Source: Gemmatimonadales bacterium (GTDB lineage Bacteria; Gemmatimonadota; Gemmatimonadetes; Gemmatimonadales; JACORV01). Taken from it: 32,581 nt of DNA. The notes under the pieces were generated by a model that saw only the letters and a list, made by a program, of their open reading frames with translations, did not search any database and was not told the origin of the DNA. The DNA lies in NCBI GenBank assembly GCA_030697825.1, contig JAUYOW010000049.1:76221-108801 (forward strand). Reading direction: 5' to 3'. The translations under genes and the position numbers were made by a program. Every line of letters starts with the position of its first letter. Within the stretch, counting starts at the first letter, position 1. Positions 27,883 through 32,581 of the stretch are shown here, in pieces.

Positions 27883-27899
27883 TCTCGCAAAGTGCGAGA
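27883..27899 (-). promoter_or_regulatory. Small hairpin overlapping the ribosome-binding site of the GGDEF gene
   Basis: A perfect 7-bp inverted repeat with a 3-base loop (TCTCGCA, CTT, TGCGAGA on the coding strand) sits 8 bases upstream of the GTG start, and its downstream arm runs into the AGGAG site. It could affect ribosome access. No U-tract follows, so it is not a terminator. Confidence 0.45.
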
Positions 27900-27931
27900 A
27901 GATAGCAACTTAGCCCGCTTCGCAGGAGGTG

Positions 27932-28996
27932 TCAAATGAAAAAGGCGACCACCGCGAGCACGCCGTACAGCCCCAGGAGCTGCACCCCCTCGAACCAATT
28001 CGACTTCCCGTCGAGCGCGACGAACGCAACGGCGATGCTGGTCAGGCCGAGCGCTGCCACCTCGAAACTGGTGAAGGCGAAGTCCATCCGGCGGCCCATC
28101 AGGTGACCGGCGCCCACCAGGAGCGGCGCTACGAACAGCGCCACCTGCGTGGATGAACCGGTCGCGATCTGGAACGCCAGCTCCATCTGGCCCTTCCGAG
28201 CGACGACCACCGCCGTAGCGTGCTCGGCGGCGTTGCCGATGATCGGGATGACGACGAGACCCAGGAACACCTCGGAGAGACCGATCGAGTGGCTCGCCTG
28301 CTCCGTGACACCGACCAGGATCTCGCTGAGCCAGGCCACGAAAGCGGTCGCCGCCGCCAGGATGACGACGGCCTGGCCCGGTCCCCAATGGTGCTCGCCT
28401 CCGCCCGCGTCGGGCGTGAGGAGCGTTCGGTGCGTGCGCAGCGTGAAGAGCAGGCTCAGCAGGTACGTCGCGACGAGGAAGATCGCCACCCCGTCCGAGA
28501 TGTGGAGGATCACGTCGGGCTCCGGCGCGGGGTGCGCGATCGCGTAGAGCGCCGGAGCCGCGAACGCCGCTACCGCGAGCACCATCATCCCGAGCGAGGC
28601 CGCCGCCGCGGTCGCGCTGAATCGGATCTCCGGCACCCGCCACGAAGCCGCCACGATCGACAGGCCGAGGATGACGAGCAGGTTGCCGAGGATCGAGCCG
28701 ATCAGGGAGGCCTTGACGAGCGCGATGAGTCCGGCGCGGAGCGCGAAGACAGTGATGATGAGCTCCGCCGCGTTGCCGAACGTCGCGTTGAGGAGGCCGC
28801 CGACCGCCGGCCCGGTACGATGCGCCAGCGCCTCCGTCGCCTCACCCATCAGCCCCGCCAGGGGCACGATGCCCAGAGCGCAAGCCGCGAATACCAGCGC
28901 GGGCGGCGCCCCGCCGAAGGAGAGCGCGACGGCCGCCGGTACGGCGGCGAGCAGCACCCACGTCACCGGACCCAGTCCTAGAATCCGGCGTGCCAT
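27932..28996 (-). CDS. cax: CAX-type calcium/cation:proton antiporter
   Basis: CAX proteins exchange Ca2+ or related cations for protons across the cytoplasmic membrane. The 354-residue protein has about eleven hydrophobic segments and the two inverted ion-binding repeats: GNAAEL at residues 74-79 and GNAAEH near 255, whose Glu residues coordinate the cation. NATFGNAAELIITVFAL and IIGNAAEHATAV are diagnostic of the family. The length fits bacterial ChaA/CAX members. The ATG start at 28996 overlaps the end of the DUF5683-like gene by 19 bases. A 57-base gap separates its stop from the GGDEF gene. Neighbours do not suggest a specific physiological role. Confidence 0.93.
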   Translation of the reverse strand: MARRILGLGPVTWVLLAAVPAAVALSFGGAPPALVFAACALGIVPLAGLMGEATEALAHRTGPAVGGLLNATFGNAAELIITVFALRAGLIALVKASLIGSILGNLLVILGLSIVAASWRVPEIRFSATAAAASLGMMVLAVAAFAAPALYAIAHPAPEPDVILHISDGVAIFLVATYLLSLLFTLRTHRTLLTPDAGGGEHHWGPGQAVVILAAATAFVAWLSEILVGVTEQASHSIGLSEVFLGLVVIPIIGNAAEHATAVVVARKGQMELAFQIATGSSTQVALFVAPLLVGAGHLMGRRMDFAFTSFEVAALGLTSIAVAFVALDGKSNWFEGVQLLGLYGVLAVVAFFI

Positions 28997-29874
28997 GACA
29001 GCGTCACCCTCCCAACGTTCGAGTCGATACCTAGGCGCGGCACGGCGCCCGGCGCGCCGCCTCGACGCAGCCGCTGCGTGATGAGCGCGTCCACCGCGCT
29101 CCCGATGTGGTTGAGCACCACCACCCCCAGGTAGTTGGTCGCCGAGCGAAACGCTTCGTCGCTCGCGACGATCTGCGCGCCGAAAACGTCCTGCTCTAGC
29201 CTCGCGTCCCTCCAGCTCCAGCGGAACGCGCCCGACACCGCCCGGCTCGCATAGAACGCTATCGCCGCGCTATAGGCTGGCGAGGCCGGGTCCGGCAGCG
29301 AATCCGGGTCCTCGAGAAAGGTGCGGCGCGCCAGGAGCCAGACCGAGCCGTTGAATGTCGTCGTGTCCGGCTCGGGAACGAACCCAGCTCCGGGGTCCGA
29401 ATCGTAGTCGCCGCTCGCCACGAAGTGACCCATCGACTCGTAGTACTCGAACGGCCCGTCCTGGCGGACGCTCGAGAACGGCCGCCGGGCGACGGCGTAC
29501 GCTAGCTCCTGGAAGGCCGAGCGCTCGCGCCGGCCCTGCTGGGCGAGAGACAGGGCGCGCGCGACCAGCCAGACCTCCGTGGCCAGGTACGCCAGACCGC
29601 GTTCCTGCCCACCGAGCAGTTGTCCCGAGCCCGGCAACACCAATGACGCCAGGGGCCGAATCCACGGGCGCCGGTACAGCGGGAGCGCGGCGTCGTCCGG
29701 GCCCAGGAGCGCGCCAGCCACCGAGTCTCCGGATAGCGCCGGCCGCGGCTCTACCGCCGGCGGCGCGATCTGCTGCGAAAGCGCGGGACCGGCGACGAGC
29801 AGCAGACCGAGCGCCTGCGACGCGCGGTTGCGACACCGCGCCCACCGTCCGTCCGTCCGTCCGTCTTCCGTCAC
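28978..29874 (-). CDS. DUF5683-like envelope protein with tetranucleotide repeat at its start
   Basis: The 298-residue product has a short leader (hydrophobic LGLLLVAGPALSQQ near residue 25-38) that may be a signal peptide. The central WIRPLASLVLPGSGQLLGGQERG is the recognisable part: P(G)SGQ followed by a glycine-rich turn and a hydrophobic helix, as in DUF5683-like envelope proteins. The rest is not recognised; it ends VTLSWHAGF, with an aromatic terminus seen in outer-membrane proteins. The only plausible start before the leader is GTG at 29874, 1 base after the PorV-like stop; the next codons contain five ACGG repeats. It overlaps cax by 19 bases. The function is unknown. Confidence 0.7.
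   Translation of the reverse strand: MTEDGRTDGRWARCRNRASQALGLLLVAGPALSQQIAPPAVEPRPALSGDSVAGALLGPDDAALPLYRRPWIRPLASLVLPGSGQLLGGQERGLAYLATEVWLVARALSLAQQGRRERSAFQELAYAVARRPFSSVRQDGPFEYYESMGHFVASGDYDSDPGAGFVPEPDTTTFNGSVWLLARRTFLEDPDSLPDPASPAYSAAIAFYASRAVSGAFRWSWRDARLEQDVFGAQIVASDEAFRSATNYLGVVVLNHIGSAVDALITQRLRRGGAPGAVPRLGIDSNVGRVTLSWHAGF
29845..29864. repeat. Tetranucleotide repeat, five CCGT units
   Basis: Five perfect copies of CCGT (ACGG on the coding strand) lie ten bases after the GTG start of the DUF5683-like gene. A gain or loss of one unit would shift the frame, so the tract is a candidate slipped-strand switch. Confidence 0.9.
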
Positions 29875-29875
29875 G

Positions 29876-30853
29876 CTAGAACATCGCCCGCAACGAAAGG
29901 TGTATCGGCTCCTTCTCGCCGAGATCGTCGTTGGCGAAGAAGACCTTCGCGATGTCGAACGCCACGCTGCCGAAAGTGACACCGATCCCGATGCTCGGGC
30001 CCCTGGCCTCGGAGTCGAGGAAAGCGTACCCGCCCCGGATGCGCACCACGTCACGCACGCCCCATTCGACGCCGACCAACGTCACTGGAGAGAGGGTGCC
30101 CTGCCCCACCGTGCCCTGCAGGTCGGCGAGGACGCGGACATCGAGCCCCTCGACGCCGGTAGGCGGCCGTCGCAATCCGTAGCTCACCCCCACCTGGAGG
30201 CGGGCGGGGAGCGGGTCGGCCTGCGCCTGGTTGTTCACCTGGAGCTTGAAGCCCACGTTGCGCACCGCCGCGCCGATCACCAGGGGGAAGGCGGGAAAGA
30301 CGTAGCGCAGGCCCACGTCCACGGCGTGCGTCGTCCCGGTGGCGGTGGGCACGTTCGCGCAGTCTCCCGAGCAGTCCACCCTGAACTGGATCAGCTTGTA
30401 TGCGATGCCGGCGGCGAGTCCGCCGACGACGTCGGTGGCGTAGCCGGCGAGCAGCTCAACGTTGCGGGAGGTCACCGTGCCGACCGGGTCGCTCCCACCG
30501 GGGAGCGTGACCTGGTCGTCGCCGTAGTCGACGACGTATGCGGCGAGTGCGAAGGTCCCGAAGCTGGACGAGGGAACGGCGATGACGATTGCGTCGGTGG
30601 CGCCGAAGAACTGGGTGGTGTGGTGGATCGCGAACTCGGAGCGGGCTAGGGCGGCGAGGCCGGCCGGGTTCCAGAACAGCGCCTCGCTGGTGCCGCCGTC
30701 GGCCGCGGTGGCCTGACCCAGGGCGGTGGCCCGCGCTCCCACGGGCAGGAGCAAGAACGCGCCGCCCGCCGCCGTAGGCGCCCTCTGCGCGGCGGCTGGG
30801 ACGGCGGTGAGGAGCAGCGCGGTGAGGCTGAGCCTACAGCGGCTTGGCCTCAT
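29876..30853 (-). CDS. PorV/PorQ-family outer-membrane protein
   Basis: The 325-residue product has a signal peptide (about residues 1-23, ending PAAAQ) and then the family opening: [17 protein letters not shown] followed by [10 protein letters not shown] near residues 53-62. The remainder is alternating beta strands ending in Phe (LSLRAMF), consistent with an outer-membrane barrel of the PorV/UPF0164 type related to FadL. PorV proper is a shuttle of type IX secretion in Bacteroidetes, but the wider family occurs without that system and no type IX genes are visible here. ATG at 30853 was chosen because it directly precedes the signal peptide; it overlaps the end of the Trm112-like gene by 20 bases. 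A Cys pair (CSGDC) lies in the middle. Confidence 0.82.
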   Translation of the reverse strand: MRPSRCRLSLTALLLTAVPAAAQRAPTAAGGAFLLLPVGARATALGQATAADGGTSEALFWNPAGLAALARSEFAIHHTTQFFGATDAIVIAVPSSSFGTFALAAYVVDYGDDQVTLPGGSDPVGTVTSRNVELLAGYATDVVGGLAAGIAYKLIQFRVDCSGDCANVPTATGTTHAVDVGLRYVFPAFPLVIGAAVRNVGFKLQVNNQAQADPLPARLQVGVSYGLRRPPTGVEGLDVRVLADLQGTVGQGTLSPVTLVGVEWGVRDVVRIRGGYAFLDSEARGPSIGIGVTFGSVAFDIAKVFFANDDLGEKEPIHLSLRAMF

Positions 30854-31004
30854 CGATGAGCATGATAGGAATGCCGTCGTCCACCGCGTAGCGGAGGCGG
30901 CAGGCATTGCAGACCAGCTCTTCCTGGGGCGACGTGCGGTACTCGAGATCGCCCTTGCACTTGGGACAGACGAGGATCTCGAGCAGGTCCTTCGGCAAGG
31001 TCAT
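30834..31004 (-). CDS. Trm112-family small zinc protein
   Basis: This 56-residue protein has [14 protein letters not shown] with Cys13/Cys16 and a second pair Cys32/Cys35 (CNAC), then [11 protein letters not shown]. This is the typical bacterial Trm112/YcaR pattern. Eukaryotic and archaeal Trm112 activates methyltransferases; the bacterial role is unclear. YcaR-type genes often sit near lipid A genes, but here it is coupled to era by a 4-base ATGA overlap. The ATG at 31004 was preferred to an upstream start inside era. Confidence 0.9.
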   Translation of the reverse strand: MTLPKDLLEILVCPKCKGDLEYRTSPQEELVCNACRLRYAVDDGIPIMLIDEAKPL

Positions 31005-31873
31005 GGATGAGACTCCGACGGAAGTGGGAGACCAAGGCGCGCCAGCGTCGACGGGTTCTTGCGCCACTTAGGCCAGACCGTGACCCAGAGGTCCAGATGG
31101 ACCTTCCGGTCGATGAACGCCGCGATCCGGATCCGCGCCGCGGTGCCGATGGCCTTGATGGTGCGACCGCCCTTGCCGAGGACGATCGGCTTCTGGCTTT
31201 CGCGCTCGACGGCCAGGGTGGCCCGAATATACACCGGCGTTTCCGCTTCGCGGAACTCTTCTATCTCGACCGCCAGGGCGTAGGGCAGCTCCTGCTCCAG
31301 CTCGGCGAAGGCGGCCTCGCGGATGAACTCGGCGGCGAAGAAGCGCAGCGGCTGGGTGCCGACGTCCTCGGAGTCATACAGGAACGGGCCCTCAGGAAGC
31401 CGCGCCCGGACTGTGGCGAGGAGTGCTTCGATCCCGTCGCGGGCCGGAGCGGATGTGACGAGCGCATCGGGCGGGACGGCGGGACGGCGGGACGGCGGAA
31501 CGAGGTCGGCCTTGGTGTACACTGTAATCACCTTCGAACCATCGACCCTCGACCCTCTGACCAATTGGTCGAAGGCCGGTGCGGGGAACTCGGTGAGCGG
31601 GTGCAGGTGCAGCACGAGGTCCGCGTCGGCGATCGCGTCGAGCGCGGCGCGGAGCATGCCCTTCTGGAGTGGGTAGGCCGGATCGAGGAGGCCGGCGGGA
31701 TCTACGAAGATGATCTGGGTTGTCTGGTCGCAGAGGATGCCGCGGACCGGCTCGCGCGTGGTCTGCGGCTTGGGGGAGATGATGGCCAGCGGTTCGCCGA
31801 CCAGGGCGTTGAGCAGGGTGGACTTTCCGACGTTGGGGGCGCCGGCGAGGGCGACGAAGCCGCAGCGGGTCAT
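31001..31873 (-). CDS. era: GTPase Era with variant G3/G4 motifs
   Basis: Era binds the 3' end of 16S rRNA and is needed for small-subunit assembly. The 290-residue protein has G1 GAPNVGKS (residues 11-18), a G2 region PQTTR, G3, G4, G5 and a C-terminal KH domain with GKGG at 233-236. Two motifs are unusual: G3 is DPAG (58-61) instead of DTPG, and G4 is TKAD (120-123) instead of NKxD. The segment between G4 and G5 is about ten residues shorter than in E. coli and is encoded by an octanucleotide repeat. ATG at 31873 starts immediately before G1; a longer frame extends into the adjacent repeat and was not used. Retention of all five G regions and KH suggests function. Confidence 0.93.
   Translation of the reverse strand: MTRCGFVALAGAPNVGKSTLLNALVGEPLAIISPKPQTTREPVRGILCDQTTQIIFVDPAGLLDPAYPLQKGMLRAALDAIADADLVLHLHPLTEFPAPAFDQLVRGSRVDGSKVITVYTKADLVPPSRRPAVPPDALVTSAPARDGIEALLATVRARLPEGPFLYDSEDVGTQPLRFFAAEFIREAAFAELEQELPYALAVEIEEFREAETPVYIRATLAVERESQKPIVLGKGGRTIKAIGTAARIRIAAFIDRKVHLDLWVTVWPKWRKNPSTLARLGLPLPSESHP
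31471..31502. repeat. Octanucleotide tandem repeat inside era
   Basis: Four units of GCGGGACG (the last GCGGAACG) lie within the era coding region and encode about residues 124-135, the Pro/Arg-rich loop [11 protein letters not shown] after the G4 motif. Eight is not a multiple of three, so single-unit changes would break the frame. Confidence 0.9.
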
Positions 31874-31880
31874 GTCGGGC

Positions 31881-31886
31881 AAGATA
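31881..31886 (-). promoter_or_regulatory. TATCTT box 7 bases before era
   Basis: The coding strand reads TATCTT, 7 bases before the era ATG. Similar boxes precede prfB (25494-25489) and the GGDEF gene (27904-27899). It resembles a minus-10 element placed so that transcription would begin at or near the start codon, but no convincing minus-35 element is visible. Confidence 0.3.
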
Positions 31887-31888
31887 GC

Positions 31889-31921
31889 GGGGACGGGGGC
31901 ACGGAGGCACGGGGGCACGGG
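31889..31921. repeat. Left terminal inverted repeat
   Basis: This G-rich arm on the plus strand (units of GGGGGCACGGAGGCACGG) is the reverse complement of 32409-32442 apart from two single-base indels. It lies between era and the four-helix-bundle gene. Confidence 0.85.
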
Positions 31922-31932
31922 AAACGCCTATT

Positions 31933-31965
31933 GCGTGCCTCTGTGCCTCCGTGCCTCTGTGCCCC
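31933..31965. repeat. Third, diverged copy of the GGCACGG-type repeat
   Basis: This C-rich tract on the plus strand has the same unit as the right arm but with CTCTG variants. It lies opposite the left arm, with an 11-base spacer, so 31889-31965 can fold into an imperfect hairpin directly after the four-helix-bundle stop. Confidence 0.8.
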
Positions 31966-31973
31966 TTTTTCGT

Positions 31974-32330
31974 CTACAACTTTCGCACTCTCCGTTGAAG
32001 CCCAAACGTCATTCTGCTGGCACGCTGCCGAAGCGCATTCAGAGCTTCTGCTTGCTCGGCATTCAGATAGCCGAGATCCCCGGCGATGGCGAGGAGCGTG
32101 TCAACCTCGGCCAAGGAGCCGAGCGCGATGCTCAGGGCGTGGGCCAGCTCGCGTCGACCGTATCGGGCGTAACCCTCTGCGATATTCGCGGCACTCGATA
32201 CTGCGGCCCGTCGGAGCTGAGAGGTCAGTCCGAAACGCTCGTCCGAAGGAAAGTGTTGGGTTGCGCGATAAACCTCGCGCGTCAGTTCGCGACACTGCTG
32301 CCATGCCAGGAGCTTCCGGTGCTGGTCCAT
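31974..32330 (-). CDS. Four-helix-bundle protein (S23 / IVS-encoded family)
   Basis: The 118-residue protein matches the four-helix-bundle family encoded in 23S rRNA intervening sequences and related to the Avd protein of diversity-generating retroelements. Typical features are LAWQQCRELTREVY at residues 8-21, FPSDERFGLTSQLRRAAVS near 27-45 with the invariant NIAEGYARYG, and IALGSLAEVDTLL near 68-80. The fold forms a positively charged barrel-like pentamer in characterised members; its function is unknown. The start is ATG at 32330. The gene lies between the inverted repeats of the element, upstream of era and downstream of the 23S fragment, consistent with being the cargo of an intervening sequence. 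Confidence 0.92.
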   Translation of the reverse strand: MDQHRKLLAWQQCRELTREVYRATQHFPSDERFGLTSQLRRAAVSSAANIAEGYARYGRRELAHALSIALGSLAEVDTLLAIAGDLGYLNAEQAEALNALRQRASRMTFGLQRRVRKL

Positions 32331-32408
32331 GCGCCCAATGTGCTGCTTCCGGTGTGCTGCAGGTAACCCGTTTCAACGCACATTGTGCCCTTTCTGTGCC
32401 CCGTGCCT

Positions 32409-32442
32409 CCGTGCCCCCCGTGCCTCCGTGCCCCCGTGCCCC
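32409..32442. repeat. Right terminal inverted repeat
   Basis: This C-rich arm on the plus strand pairs with 31889-31921. It directly abuts the 23S fragment. The repeat unit GGCACGG resembles the sequence normally found at the tip of helix 97, so the exact border with 23S is ambiguous by several bases. Confidence 0.85.

Positions 32443-32581
<139 letters not shown>

Larger units (their letters stand above)
31889..32442 (-). mobile_element. Inverted-repeat element carrying a four-helix-bundle gene (IVS-like)
   Basis: A 554-bp unit is bounded by near-identical inverted repeats of about 33 bp (31889-31921 and 32409-32442). It contains one gene, a four-helix-bundle protein of the S23 family known from intervening sequences in 23S rRNA genes. 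The terminal repeats could pair into a long RNA stem, as in intervening sequences removed by RNase III. The upstream end touches a 23S rRNA fragment at helix 97; the downstream end lies 15 bases before era. There is no transposase and no clear target duplication. The element boundaries are inferred from the repeats. Confidence 0.6.

Noticed and set aside
27921-27940. Plus-strand AGGAGGT followed by an ATG, resembling a strong ribosome-binding site and start
   Set aside because: It is the reverse complement of the cax 3' end, and the short frame that follows has no recognisable content and overlaps cax entirely.
31874-31918. Upstream in-frame start for era at 31918
   Set aside because: The extra residues are encoded by the repeat arm, and the ATG at 31873 directly precedes the GTPase G1 region as in other Era proteins.
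31889-31970. Hairpin followed by TTTTT on the plus strand, like an intrinsic terminator
   Set aside because: No plus-strand gene leads into it. In the direction of the real genes the T-run is an A-run before the hairpin, so it would not terminate them. The hairpin is a by-product of repeat copies.
31889-32442. CRISPR array
   Set aside because: The repeats are short, of low complexity, inverted rather than direct across the element, and have no regular spacers or cas genes.

Overview
The window is a 32.6 kb, very GC-rich stretch in which every credible gene reads on the minus strand. The organism is a diderm with lipopolysaccharide: it has lpxA, lpxB, lpxD and lpxK, a fused lpxC-fabZ, a BamA, a Skp/OmpH chaperone and a Lol transporter. 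The LpxC-FabZ fusion, a PorV-like outer-membrane protein, a bacillithiol enzyme (BshC), McsA/McsB/ClpC and high GC together point to the FCB side of the bacteria. Gemmatimonadota is the best guess. This is an inference from gene content, not a phylogeny.

In the direction of transcription (high to low coordinates), the window opens with the 3' part of a 23S rRNA gene (32581 to about 32443). It breaks off in helix 97 and runs directly into a 0.55 kb element. That element has near-identical inverted repeats of about 33 bp at its ends and encodes a four-helix-bundle (S23/IVS-type) protein. Next come era, a Trm112-like zinc protein, two envelope proteins (PorV-like and DUF5683-like), a CAX cation antiporter, a pseudo-receiver GGDEF protein, a zinc-ribbon protein, a PlsY-family membrane protein, and prfB with its programmed +1 frameshift followed by lysS.

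The middle carries lolC/E-lolD and the protein-arginine-phosphorylation set mcsA-mcsB-clpC. These are followed by the outer-membrane assembly block bamA-skp-lpxD-lpxC/fabZ-lpxA-gnnA-like-lpxB-lpxK, which makes lipid A and inserts outer-membrane proteins. The downstream end has a Glu/Leu dehydrogenase, an AMMECR1-domain protein, a methyltransferase, bshC, a small membrane/coiled-coil protein, murJ (lipid II flippase) and uvrC, which runs off the left edge.

Spacing is extremely tight. Twelve neighbouring pairs share a 4-base start/stop overlap (ATGA, GTGA or TTGA), and no gap between protein genes exceeds about 60 bp apart from the roughly 100 bp era/element junction. No stretch longer than 300 bases lacks a gene. 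No tRNA, CRISPR array or transposase was seen. The most unusual region is the right end: the truncated 23S, the inverted-repeat element and an era gene partly built from simple repeats.
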